Shown here: positions 25,806-33,508 of the stretch, piece after piece | Layout: the number at the start of each line of letters is the position of its first letter | Numbering within the stretch: position 1 is the stretch's first letter | DNA from: Actinoplanes sp. TFC3 | Lineage (GTDB): Bacteria > Actinomycetota > Actinomycetes > Mycobacteriales > Micromonosporaceae | Reading direction: 5' to 3' | Length of the DNA stretch: 64,000 nt | Assembly (NCBI RefSeq): GCF_001553785.1 | Contig: NZ_LOJP01000014.1 | Coordinates: forward strand, 1-64,000 | Translations under genes and position numbers: made by a program | Notes under the pieces: model-generated | Database searches by the model: none | What the model was told of the DNA's origin: nothing | The model's input: the letters and a program-made list of their open reading frames with translations, nothing else

Positions 25806-27158
25806 ATGACCGTCGCGTCCCGCTGGCCGCTCCCCGACCGGCGAACCGCCGCGCAGCTCGCGCAGGACCAGGAGGATGTACGCCGCCAGGTCAGCAAGTT
25901 GGCCGCCGCCAACGTGGACCCGGCCGCCCGTCAGGAGCAGGACGTGTTCGTCCAGCGGATTCTGCGCCGCCAGCGCGCCGCCGACGCCGCCCAGGCCACC
26001 GACTTCGTGCACTTCCTGCTCGAACCCGGCGGCGACCGCGCCAGCCTGGCCGCCGCCGGTGACCTGGTCGTCGATGCCACCCCGCAGGCCGCGCGGCGCC
26101 TGGCGGACCTGCTGCGCGACTACGAGCCCGCCGACCGCCCCGGCCGCAGCCGGCACCGGCGCACCCGGGTGTTCCGCAGCCGGGGCAAGAACGCCGCAGC
26201 CCTGCGCGCCGACGCCCGCCGGCTGTGCCGCGAGGACGGCGTGACCGCGAACATCAACGCGATCGTCCCGCTCGGCTATGTCACCAAGGGCAACTCCTAC
26301 CCGGGCAGCACCGTCGCCCCGGCCCCGTTCGCCACCAACGGCGCCACCGCCCCGGTCCGGGTGGCCCTCATCGACACCGGCATCACCGCCCAGCCCCGCG
26401 ACGACGGCTGGGACAGCGGGGTGGTCCGCGAGGGCACCGACCCGATCAACGTGCTGGCCCCGTTCGACCGCATCGACTGGTTCGCCGGGCACGGCACGTT
26501 CAGCACCGGCATCGTGCGCCAGATCGCCCCCGACGCCGACGTGTCGGTGTACCGGTTCACCACCACCGACGGCCTGGGCACCGACGAAGCCGCCGCTGAC
26601 ATGCTCATCAAGGCCGCCGAGGACGCGGGCGGCGAACGCCTGATCATCAACGCCTCCTTCGGCGCCCCAGCGGTCGACGGCATCCCCCCGCTGGCCATGC
26701 AGGAGGCGGTGGCACACATCGCCGCCGAACACCCCAACACCCTGATCGTGGCCAGCGCCGGCAACGACGGCCGTGACCTGCCCCTCTACCCGGCAGCCTT
26801 CCCCGGCGTGAAAGCGGTGGGGGCCCTCAACAGCGACCTCACCCCCGCTACGTTCACCAACCGCGGCACCTGGGTCCACTGCGCAGCGGTGGGAGTGGGC
26901 ATCATCAGCACCTTCGTCGAGGGCAAACTCCCCCCGGAGGACAACATCGGCACCGACGTAACCTTCGGCCCCGACTCCTGGGCCACCTGGAGCGGCACCT
27001 CCTTCAGCGCCCCCCAGATCAGCGGCGCGGTAGCAGCCCTGTGCGGCGAAGACCCGTCCCTGACCCCGCACCAGGCGTTCAACCAGCTCATCGCCGGACG
27101 GCCCACGGCACCGGGGCTGGGCGCAGTGGTGCACATCCTGCCCGGCACCCCGGTCTGA
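25806..27158 (+). CDS. Cytoplasmic S8 family serine peptidase (subtilase)
   Basis: 450 aa, ATG with GGGAGAAG upstream. The subtilase triad is complete: Asp190 in 'VALIDTGI', His229 in 'GHGTFSTG', Ser399 in 'GTSFSAP', with the oxyanion Asn320 in 'SAGNDG'. The first ~170 residues are Arg/Ala-rich and not a standard I9 propeptide. There is no signal peptide or anchor, unlike exported subtilisins. It is divergent from the TPR-CHAT gene. A strong hairpin terminator follows. Confidence 0.92.
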   Translation: MTVASRWPLPDRRTAAQLAQDQEDVRRQVSKLAAANVDPAARQEQDVFVQRILRRQRAADAAQATDFVHFLLEPGGDRASLAAAGDLVVDATPQAARRLADLLRDYEPADRPGRSRHRRTRVFRSRGKNAAALRADARRLCREDGVTANINAIVPLGYVTKGNSYPGSTVAPAPFATNGATAPVRVALIDTGITAQPRDDGWDSGVVREGTDPINVLAPFDRIDWFAGHGTFSTGIVRQIAPDADVSVYRFTTTDGLGTDEAAADMLIKAAEDAGGERLIINASFGAPAVDGIPPLAMQEAVAHIAAEHPNTLIVASAGNDGRDLPLYPAAFPGVKAVGALNSDLTPATFTNRGTWVHCAAVGVGIISTFVEGKLPPEDNIGTDVTFGPDSWATWSGTSFSAPQISGAVAALCGEDPSLTPHQAFNQLIAGRPTAPGLGAVVHILPGTPV

Positions 27159-27165
27159 GCAGACC

Positions 27166-27201
27166 AGCCGGCGGCCTCTCGGAGGGGTGAGGCCGCCGGC
27201 T
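27166..27201 (+). terminator. Rho-independent-type hairpin after the subtilase gene
   Basis: A perfect 13-bp stem (arms 27166-27178 and 27189-27201) with a 10-nt loop begins 8 nt after the stop codon. The remaining bases to 27459 hold no gene or motif I can support. Confidence 0.9.
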
Positions 27202-27459
27202 CCCGGCTCTTTGTACGGGTTTGCGCCTTGGTGATCGCTGGCGGGTGCCCCTGCGGCCCCGTGGACCCCAACTGCCCTTCCACCCCGCCTGCCAAGCCCC
27301 AGCTCACCCGCGACCTCGCTGGGGACGGTCACCTCAACGCCGCTGTTCGCCGCAGGGATCCGGCCGCTTCTCGCTGGGTGTCCGGCCGGCCCGGCCCCGC
27401 AACCCGGCATGATGACCCCGCCGCACCCACGCACCACCAACCAAGCGGGGAAACCACAA

Positions 27460-27930
27460 ATGTCATTAGCCCCAGAACCAAGCATCCGCCTGCGCCAAGT
27501 AGCCGACAGCGACCTGGACGTCTTCTTCCAGCACCAATCCGACCCGCAGGCCACCGCAATGGCAGCCTTCCCCGCCCGGGACCGCGCCACCTTCGACGCG
27601 CACTGGGCGAAGATCCGCCCCGCCCCCGGCGTCGTCATGCGCACGATCGACGTCGGCGACCAGGTTGCCGGTTACCTCACGAGCTGGCCCGGCGAGGGGA
27701 TGCGGCTGCTCGGGTACTGGGTTGGGCGGGAGTTCTGGGGGCGGGGTGTGGCGAGCCGGGCGCTGGCTTTGTTCGTACGGGAAATCGAGGATCGGCCCTT
27801 GGGTGCTCATGTTGCTGCGCACAACGGGGGGTCGATACGGGTGTTGGAGAAGTGCGGGTTCCGGCGGGTGGCGCAGGCGCCGGCGGCCGGGGACGGCGTG
27901 GAGGAAGTGAGTTTCGTCCTCGATGACTAG
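27460..27930 (+). CDS. GNAT N-acetyltransferase (RimJ/RimL-like)
   Basis: 156 aa from ATG 27460 with GGGG ~9 nt upstream; an in-frame ATG at 27409 would add 17 unlikely residues. 'IRLRQVADSDLDVFFQHQSDPQATAMAAFPARDRATFDAHWAKI' and 'GYWVGREFWGRGVASRALALFVREI' (acetyl-CoA loop G-R-G-V-A) are typical, ending 'NGGSIRVLEKCGFRRV'. This subfamily acetylates protein N-termini or small amines. It sits inside the CHAT/subtilase/ECF neighbourhood, but a functional link is not shown. Confidence 0.88.
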   Translation: MSLAPEPSIRLRQVADSDLDVFFQHQSDPQATAMAAFPARDRATFDAHWAKIRPAPGVVMRTIDVGDQVAGYLTSWPGEGMRLLGYWVGREFWGRGVASRALALFVREIEDRPLGAHVAAHNGGSIRVLEKCGFRRVAQAPAAGDGVEEVSFVLDD

Positions 27931-27932
27931 GC

Positions 27933-27957
27933 CTGTTTCGCAGGCCCTGCGAAACAG
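27933..27957. terminator. Perfect 12-bp inverted repeat between convergent genes
   Basis: CTGTTTCGCAGG-C-CCTGCGAAACAG, 3 nt after the GNAT stop and 12 nt from the stop of the convergent gene. It probably acts as a bidirectional terminator, with the inner bases forming the loop. Confidence 0.7.
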
Positions 27958-27968
27958 AACCCAGCGGC

Positions 27969-28502
27969 TCAGACCAAGGTCCATTGGGTGGCCACGGCGG
28001 GGAAGCCTTCGCGGCGCAGGGTGAGGCTCATCGGACCGGGCAGGACGTCCTCGACGACGAACAGACCGCGGCCGTCGGCGTCCACGTGGCGGGAGTCGGT
28101 GGCGGCGGGCTGGCGGACCTCGATGGCGGCTGGGCCTCGGGGGGCCAGGTGGCCGGTGAGGCGGCGGCGACCGCCTATCGACTCGACCTGGACGGCGATG
28201 ACCACCTCGTCGTTGCCGCGCTCGTCGACCACCTGGAAGGTCAGCTGGCGGGGCGGCGGGGCTGCACCGGGGCCGCGAACCGCCATGGCACGGCTGCCGG
28301 CGGGCTCGGCGGGGGCGGTGGCGGAGTCCTCGACGAGCTGGGCGAACTCGGCGTCGAGGGCGCGCAGGATGAAGCTCTGCTGGGCCAGCGTCACGAGGTC
28401 GGCCGGGGCCGGATCCACGTCGCGGAACATCGCTTCCAGACGGGCGAGCAGCCGTTCGTCGTCCGGGGCGAGGTCGTCGCCGGGCTCGACTGAATCCGTC
28501 AC
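27969..28502 (-). CDS. Sigma-linked protein with carboxypeptidase-regulatory-like C-terminal domain
   Basis: 177 aa, GTG with GGAG 7 nt upstream. Residues ~10-65 ('DDERLLARLEAMFRDVDPAPADLVTLAQQSF') are helical and resemble the N-termini of proteins encoded beside actinobacterial ECF factors. Residues ~88-177 form a beta-sandwich of the carboxypeptidase regulatory-like type ('ATDSRHVDADGRGLFVVEDVLPGPMSLTLR', ending 'TQWTLV'). No zinc-finger motif. It lies 52 nt downstream of the ECF gene in the same operon, so it is a candidate modulator of that sigma factor. Confidence 0.72.
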   Translation of the reverse strand: MTDSVEPGDDLAPDDERLLARLEAMFRDVDPAPADLVTLAQQSFILRALDAEFAQLVEDSATAPAEPAGSRAMAVRGPGAAPPPRQLTFQVVDERGNDEVVIAVQVESIGGRRRLTGHLAPRGPAAIEVRQPAATDSRHVDADGRGLFVVEDVLPGPMSLTLRREGFPAVATQWTLV

Positions 28503-28554
28503 GGTGTCTCCTCGGGGCGGGGGGAAAACGCGTTGCGTGGCGCGTTCGTCACTG

Positions 28555-29148
28555 TCACGATTCCCGAGTTTGGCCGTCGATACCTTCTGTCAGGAATCGG
28601 CGCAACTGATTCAGGCAGCGTTTGCGGGTGGGGCCGAGGCTGCCGATCGGCATGTCGAGCGCCGCGGCGGCCAGTTCGTACGACGGGCGGCGGTCCTCGG
28701 CGTCGACGATCAGCACCCGCAGCACCTCCTGGCAGCGCTTGCCCAGCTGGCCGAAGGCGTCCCACAGCTCGGCATCGCGCGCGGCCGTGAGCACCGGGCG
28801 CTCCGGGTCATGATCCGGGCCGGCCTCACGGTCGAGCAGCCACAGATCGTCAACCGGCTGCGTCCGCCGGCCCCGGCGCAGCGTGGCCCGGGCCTCGTTG
28901 CGAGCGGTGGTGCCCAGCCAGGCCCCCAAGCGTTCCGGGTCGCGCAGCGCACTCAGGTTCTCCAGCGCCCGCAGCCAGGTCTGCTGGAAGACGTCGGCGG
29001 AGTCCGCCGTACCGAGGCCATGGATCCGGCAGATCGCCCAGACCCGCCCGCTGTAGCGGTCGACGATGCGGTTCCACGCGGGATGGTTGCCCTCGAGCGC
29101 CAGGCCGACGAGCCGGGCCAGGTCCTCCACCGGCGCCGTGTCGTTCAT
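28555..29148 (-). CDS. ECF-type sigma-70 family RNA polymerase sigma factor
   Basis: 197 aa from ATG 29148. Region 2 is 'AWNRIVDRYSGRVWAICRIHGLGTADSADVFQQTWLRALENL', region 4 'ELAAAALDMPIGSLGPTRKRCLNQLRRFL'. The start is fixed by an ATGA overlap with a six-codon mini-ORF, which itself overlaps another mini-ORF in the same way. The GGGAG site sits ahead of the first mini-ORF, not of the sigma gene. It is co-transcribed with the 177-aa gene and close to the CHAT/subtilase pair, which it may control. Confidence 0.88.
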   Translation of the reverse strand: MNDTAPVEDLARLVGLALEGNHPAWNRIVDRYSGRVWAICRIHGLGTADSADVFQQTWLRALENLSALRDPERLGAWLGTTARNEARATLRRGRRTQPVDDLWLLDREAGPDHDPERPVLTAARDAELWDAFGQLGKRCQEVLRVLIVDAEDRRPSYELAAAALDMPIGSLGPTRKRCLNQLRRFLTEGIDGQTRES

Positions 29149-29165
29149 CGAGCGGTGTCGTTCAT
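29145..29165 (-). CDS. Mini-ORF 2 (MNDTAR) upstream of the ECF sigma gene
   Basis: Six codons from ATG 29165. Its TGA overlaps the sigma ATG at 29148 (ATGA). It is a 17-bp duplicate of mini-ORF 1 and of the sigma start region (MNDTAP). Confidence 0.5.
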   Translation of the reverse strand: MNDTAR

Positions 29166-29182
29166 CGGGTGGTGTCACTCAT
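29162..29182 (-). CDS. Mini-ORF 1 (MSDTTR) upstream of the ECF sigma gene
   Basis: ATG 29182 is 10 nt after GGGAG (29197-29193). Six codons, then a TGA that overlaps the next ATG (ATGA at 29165-29162). It is the best-placed start for the only ribosome binding site visible. Confidence 0.5.
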   Translation of the reverse strand: MSDTTR

Positions 29183-29551
29183 GGTGGTTGGACTCCCGGA
29201 AACAGAACCGAAGGTGGGCTGAATTCACCTTAGACCAGCGCCTCACCCGGCCCGGCACCCTGACGCAGCGGGGTTCCCGGCGCGTCCACAGCCGACTAGG
29301 TGTGCCGCAGGCGGCGGATCCGGCGGGTGGGCATGGGGACGGTGGAGACTGCCACACCGGTGCGCGAGGCGATCCGGGACGCGTGCGAGGGACAGGTGGG
29401 CGTACCGGTGGATGAAGAGGCCCGGAATCTCCTGGCGGGGGCGGCACTACGGCGGGGCGCAGCCGGTGGTGCACGATGAGCATCTGCGGCAGCCGCGCCA
29501 AAATGCACGCCTACCGGGAACGCCGCACGCAGAGACCCGGCCTGGGGACAG
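29183..29551. other. Region without a supported gene
   Basis: This stretch holds the ECF promoter region, including GGTTCTGTTTC on the minus strand. A 59-codon plus-strand frame (29300-29479, GTG start, C-terminal half Glu/Ala/Arg-rich) has a reasonable codon pattern but no ribosome binding site and no recognisable family. It may be a gene remnant. Confidence 0.4.
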
Positions 29552-29663
29552 TAAAGCCTCAGGGCAGTAAAGCCTGAGAACAGCAAAGCCTGAGGGCGGT
29601 AAAGCCTGAGGGCGGTAAAGCCTGAGGGCGGTAAAGCCTGAGGGCAGTAAAGCCTGAGGGCAG
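29552..29663. repeat. Seven tandem copies of a 16-bp repeat
   Basis: Unit TAAAGCCTGAGGGCGG, with scattered single-base changes (third unit begins CAAAGC), repeats seven times without spacers. It ends just before the terminator of the deformylase gene. It is a VNTR-type array in a gene-free stretch. Confidence 0.95.
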
Positions 29664-29668
29664 TTAAA

Positions 29669-29710
29669 ACGCCGCTGCGAATTCCACGGGGGAAGAACTC
29701 GCAACGGCGT
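29669..29710 (-). terminator. Intrinsic terminator of the peptide deformylase gene
   Basis: On the minus strand the arms ACGCCG-N-TGCGA and TCGCA-N-CGGCGT pair with one mismatch and are followed by TTTTAA. It begins about 105 nt after the def stop. Confidence 0.7.
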
Positions 29711-29814
29711 CATACACACCATAGTCGATGGGCTCGCCATCGTCCAATCGGGTGGGCCGTGATCCTCCGATCGCGGCGGGTCCCGCACATCGGCCACCCT
29801 TGATGCGGGGTTGC

Positions 29815-30354
29815 TCAGTGCGGGCTGGTGCGCACCTCGGGCATCGGCACGCCCTGCGCCCAGGCTGCCTCGCGGATCGTGGTCAGCAGGCGTTCGCGCT
29901 GGCCCGGGCGTTGGCGGTCGATGAACAGCACGCCGTCGAGGTGGTCGGTTTCATGCTGGATGCAGCGCGACAGCAGGCCTTCGCCGACGAGTTGGAGGGG
30001 GTCGCCGCGCTTGGTGTAGCCCTTGGCCACCACGTTCATCCGGCGACGGGTGTCGAGGTAGATGCCGGGGATGGACAGGCAGCCCTCGAAGCCGTCCTGA
30101 TCTTCCTCGTCGGGGAACTCGAGCACCGGGTTGACCAGGTGGTCGACCTTGCCGTCGCTGAGTTGCGGGGCCAGGGCGAACACGCGCAGGCTGACGCCGA
30201 GTTGCGGCGCGGCCAGCCCAGCCCCCTGGCTGTCGGCGAGGGTTTCGCTCAGATCGTCGACGAGTTTGCGCAGCTCGGCGTCGAAGTCGGTGACCGGTGC
30301 GGCCGGGGTGCGCAGCACCCGATCTCCCACCAGCTTGATCGGCAACACAGTCAT
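29815..30354 (-). CDS. def: Peptide deformylase
   Basis: 179 aa. All three deformylase motifs are present: 'GAGLAAPQLG' (motif 1), 'EGCLSIPG' (motif 2, metal Cys) and 'QHETDHLDG' (motif 3, HExxH-like with two His ligands). It removes the formyl group from new polypeptides. ATG 30354 is chosen because TAGGTT (30367-30362, minus strand) lies 7 nt upstream, a leaderless arrangement; a TTG three codons earlier is not supported. This is a short type I enzyme, possibly a second copy in the genome. Confidence 0.95.
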   Translation of the reverse strand: MTVLPIKLVGDRVLRTPAAPVTDFDAELRKLVDDLSETLADSQGAGLAAPQLGVSLRVFALAPQLSDGKVDHLVNPVLEFPDEEDQDGFEGCLSIPGIYLDTRRRMNVVAKGYTKRGDPLQLVGEGLLSRCIQHETDHLDGVLFIDRQRPGQRERLLTTIREAAWAQGVPMPEVRTSPH

Positions 30355-30407
30355 GGGAGCCAACCTACCGCCGGTTTGCTTGCCCCGGCGGCGGGCACCC
30401 GCAGGAC

Positions 30408-30878
30408 ATGGGTATCGGATTCCTGAGCGGTGCGGCGGCGGGTGCGGCGGGTACGGCGGCCCTCAACGCTGCCACTTATCTCGACATGGCCGTGCGGGGG
30501 CGGGCGGCGAGCAGCACCCCGGAGAAGACCATCGAAGCCATGGAGACCCGGTTGCCGGTGGACGTGCCGGGCGAGGGTGACACGCGGCAGAACCGGGTCA
30601 GCGGGATTGCCAGCCTGACCGGGGTGCTCACCGGCGTGGGCATCGGGGTCGCCTACGGGGTGCTTCGCCGCGCCGGTTTCCGCCCGCCGGTGCCGGTGGG
30701 GGCGGTGCTGACCGGGGTGAGCGTGATGGGCCTGACCGACCTGTCGATGGCCCGGTTACGGGTCACCGATCCGCGTAGCTGGTCGGCGACCGACTGGGTC
30801 AGTGACCTGCTCCCCCACCTGGTGTACGGCGCGGTCACCTACGCCACGCTCGCCGCGCTGGACCGCAACTCTCAGTGA
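30408..30878 (+). CDS. Integral membrane protein of unknown function
   Basis: 156 aa. Hydrophobic segments lie at ~3-22, ~68-88, ~95-115 and ~136-152. A conserved-looking cytoplasmic loop reads 'RGRAASSTPEKTIEAMETRLPVDVPGEGDTRQNRVSGI'. Similar 150-170 aa proteins occur widely in actinomycetes without assigned function. It faces a DUF3040 gene with 1 bp between the stops. Confidence 0.75.
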   Translation: MGIGFLSGAAAGAAGTAALNAATYLDMAVRGRAASSTPEKTIEAMETRLPVDVPGEGDTRQNRVSGIASLTGVLTGVGIGVAYGVLRRAGFRPPVPVGAVLTGVSVMGLTDLSMARLRVTDPRSWSATDWVSDLLPHLVYGAVTYATLAALDRNSQ

Positions 30879-30879
30879 C

Positions 30880-31119
30880 TCAGCCACGACCCTTGAGCAC
30901 GAACGCCATGCCGGCCAACCAGGGCAGCACCGACAGCACCGCGCCCTTGACCCCGCCGAAGGCGAGCATGCCGAGCGCGACCAGGCACAGCACCACGCCG
31001 ATGATCAGCGGGACACGGCCGGGCGGGCGCCGCTGTTCGTGGAACGCCGCGGTGAAGCCCGGATCCTCGCGGTGCAGGTTGGCCACGATCTTCTCGAAGC
31101 TCGGCTCGTCATCGGCCAT
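30880..31119 (-). CDS. DUF3040-like small membrane protein
   Basis: 79 aa. A short acidic N-terminus 'SFEKIVANLHREDPGFTAAFH' precedes two helices (~34-54 and ~57-74), the pattern of actinobacterial DUF3040 proteins, though this copy is shorter than usual. Leaderless ATG: TAAGCT (31132-31127, minus strand) then 7 nt. Role unknown. Confidence 0.75.
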   Translation of the reverse strand: MADDEPSFEKIVANLHREDPGFTAAFHEQRRPPGRVPLIIGVVLCLVALGMLAFGGVKGAVLSVLPWLAGMAFVLKGRG

Positions 31120-31182
31120 GACGCAAAGCTTAGAACCCGGGTACGACGTTTAGGCCCGCCGTGTCCGGCGAATGCGGCGACG

Positions 31183-31908
31183 ATGACGCAGCAGCCGTAC
31201 CTGACCATGCTCGACACCCTGAGTGAGGGCCCCGACCTGCAGACGTTCCTACGCGAGACGGTACGCATCGCCGCGCGCGACCTATCCGGGGGCGGCTCGT
31301 GCGGGCTTGCCGTGTGCTGTGACGAGCACGGGTGGACCACCGCGGCCAGCAGTGATCTGGCGTTACGGGCCGACGAGGCGGGTTACGGCGGGATCGAGAG
31401 CCCGGGGCTGGAGGCGATGCAGGCGGGCTCGCTGGTCGAGGTGGATGATCTTGCCGAGGAGTCGCGCTGGGCGGCGTACCGGCCGTACGCGATGGATCTG
31501 GGTGTGCGCAGTGTGCTGGCGGCGCCCTTGCCGGCGCAGGGCCGTTCACGGGCCGCGCTGACCGTCTATTCGCAGAAGCCGCACGCGTTCGCCAGCCAGC
31601 AGCGCCAGCAGTTCGAGATGTTCGCGGGGGCCTGCGCGGCAGCTCTGGGGGTGGTGCAGCGCCTGGCCGGGCTGACCGAGGTCGAGGATCAGCTGCGTCA
31701 CGCCCTGGACTCGCGCGGGGTCATCGACCAGGCGATCGGCATCATCATGGCCCAGCAGCGCTGCCCGGGTGACACCGCGTTCGCCATGCTGCGCGCGGCT
31801 TCACAACGTCGTAACCGCAAGCTGCGGGACCTGGCCGTCGACATCGTCACGCGGGTCGGGGGTCAGGCTCCGCACCAGCCGACCCCTTTCAAGGTACGAG
31901 CACACTGA
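31183..31908 (+). CDS. GAF and ANTAR domain protein (RNA-binding antiterminator)
   Basis: 241 aa. Residues ~10-160 form a GAF sensor ('ARDLSGGGSCGLAVCCDEHGWTTAASSD', 'SVLAAPLPAQGRSRAALTVYS'). Residues ~170-230 are an ANTAR domain ('QLRHALDSRGVIDQAIGIIMAQQRCPGDTAFAMLRAASQRRNRKLRDLA'), which binds paired hexaloop hairpins in mRNA. It should sense a small molecule and control terminators. It ends 4 bp from the convergent next gene. Confidence 0.9.
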   Translation: MTQQPYLTMLDTLSEGPDLQTFLRETVRIAARDLSGGGSCGLAVCCDEHGWTTAASSDLALRADEAGYGGIESPGLEAMQAGSLVEVDDLAEESRWAAYRPYAMDLGVRSVLAAPLPAQGRSRAALTVYSQKPHAFASQQRQQFEMFAGACAAALGVVQRLAGLTEVEDQLRHALDSRGVIDQAIGIIMAQQRCPGDTAFAMLRAASQRRNRKLRDLAVDIVTRVGGQAPHQPTPFKVRAH

Positions 31909-31911
31909 GGC

Positions 31912-33285
31912 TTACGACACCAGCAGCCCCAGCACCGGTCCGGCCGAGCGCAACGCCGCGATCAGATGCTCGCCGGACAGCCGCACCGGGTGCCGGTCCT
32001 CCCACAGCGCGGCGATCGTCAGCGCGGTGGTGGCGTGCGAGGCGGCGAGCGGCAGCGTCGGGTACCGGCTCATCGCAAGCTGGTCCAGCAGCGGCCGGTG
32101 CCGGGCGAAGCGGGCCAGCGAGCGCCACAGCTCGGCCGGCGCGTACGACTCGGCGGCCACCCCGGGCGCTTGCGGCAGCACGCTGATCGCCTCGAACGGC
32201 TCGGCCCCGGCCAGCCACATCTCCGCCGCTTCCACGCCGCGGCGCGCCGCCGACTCGCACCAGTACGGCACCAGCGCACCGGCGTGCACCCGCCACGGAT
32301 CGAACAGCGTGCCGGTCTCCACCACGCAGTGTTCGGTGACCGCCCCGGCCGCCCGCCACCACTGCCGGTACAAATCGGCCACGAACGCGCTCAGCGCCCC
32401 GGGCCGCGGATAGCAGATCCGGTACGCCGGGGTGACCCAGCGCCGCAGCTCGTTGTCGAAATCGGGTTCCCCTGCGGTTTCGGCGTACCGGCTGACCGCG
32501 CCGGCGCCCGGGGTGGCCCAGCTCGTGACGCCGAGGGTGGCCAGCAGGTCGCCGAACGCCGGGTTGGCGGTGGTGTAGTCGGCGCTGGTCCAGCCGGACA
32601 CCGGGCTGCCGACCTGGAACCCGTACCCGGGCGTGAGGTCCTCGACCGTCCAGTTGCGCAGGTCGCGCACCATCAGCGCGGGTCCGCCGGCCAGGCGGGT
32701 GCGCAGGAACAACCGGTACGCGTGCGGGATGCGCCGCCACCGCACGTGCAAGGTGAGCGTGCTGCCGCACAGCGGGCCGCGCTGCACCGGATCGTGCACC
32801 TGGCGCACGCTGACGCCCGGGTTGCCGCCCAGGATGCAGGCGGCGATGTCGCGGCCGTAGTCGCGGGCTCCCCGCCAGTCCTGCACCGCGCCAGGCCAGC
32901 GCACAGTGACCACGAACCCGGACGGCAGCCAGGGCGCTCCCAGCGCGGCCGCCAGGTGCACCGCGCCGCCGTGCGCCGATCCGAGCACCATGGCCGGGTA
33001 GGAGGCGCCCGGGTAATGGTCCACAATCCACTGTGCCACCGCGTCGGTATCCAGGGCCGCCGCCATCTCCGGGGGCAGCGCGGCAGCGGCGGCGTCACAC
33101 GCCAGTTCGGTGGCGCGGCGCCGCGCCGGTGCGCGGGGGTGCCGGCCGAGGATCGGGACGCGGTCGAGCCCTCGGCTGTCCTGCTGGTGCAACGCGCGGG
33201 CGGCTGCGGCCAGCAGCCCCCGGCCGAGGCTGTCCGGGCACATCGCGTGGGCGGCGAGCGGGGCGGGTAACCCGACGGCGGTCAT
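31912..33285 (-). CDS. Protein of unknown function with a possible alpha/beta-hydrolase core
   Basis: 457 aa from ATG 33285 with GAAGGA upstream. 'IVDHYPGASYPAMVLGSAHGGAVHLAAALGAPWLPSGF' looks like an alpha/beta-hydrolase strand-turn-helix with the Ser in G-S-A-H-G, although the consensus GxSxG spacing is imperfect. Later segments are Trp/Tyr-rich ('LYRQWWRAAG', 'MVRDLRNWTVEDLTPGYGFQ'). No signal peptide, so it is cytoplasmic. I do not recognise the family. Confidence 0.7.
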   Translation of the reverse strand: MTAVGLPAPLAAHAMCPDSLGRGLLAAAARALHQQDSRGLDRVPILGRHPRAPARRRATELACDAAAAALPPEMAAALDTDAVAQWIVDHYPGASYPAMVLGSAHGGAVHLAAALGAPWLPSGFVVTVRWPGAVQDWRGARDYGRDIAACILGGNPGVSVRQVHDPVQRGPLCGSTLTLHVRWRRIPHAYRLFLRTRLAGGPALMVRDLRNWTVEDLTPGYGFQVGSPVSGWTSADYTTANPAFGDLLATLGVTSWATPGAGAVSRYAETAGEPDFDNELRRWVTPAYRICYPRPGALSAFVADLYRQWWRAAGAVTEHCVVETGTLFDPWRVHAGALVPYWCESAARRGVEAAEMWLAGAEPFEAISVLPQAPGVAAESYAPAELWRSLARFARHRPLLDQLAMSRYPTLPLAASHATTALTIAALWEDRHPVRLSGEHLIAALRSAGPVLGLLVS

Positions 33286-33508
33286 CGCCGTCCTTCGATC
33301 AGGTGAGCCGGGCCGCCGCGCACCTGCGCCGGCACATCCATGAGCTGCCCTCCCGCCGTGCCTGCTGCCGTGGCGAGCAGCCCGAGTACCGCATCCAGCG
33401 CGTTTCACACGGGGTGTTTATCGGCACTCCAGGGCATTGCGCACCCTCGGCGGGCGGGACTACGGTCAGCCAGAACGCGGCCGGGCAGCTCACCTCAAGG
33501 AGGTGCCG

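Noticed and set aside
23146..27158. Reading the CHAT/subtilase pair as a gasdermin-type defence operon
   Set aside because: No gasdermin-like small pore-forming protein is encoded nearby, so that specific model lacks support.
29175..29501. 108-aa minus-strand ORF upstream of the ECF gene
   Set aside because: Pro/Arg-rich low-complexity translation that overlaps the ECF promoter and mini-ORFs.
15838..29663. Tandem repeats considered as CRISPR arrays
   Set aside because: Units are directly adjacent with no unique spacers, and no cas genes are present.
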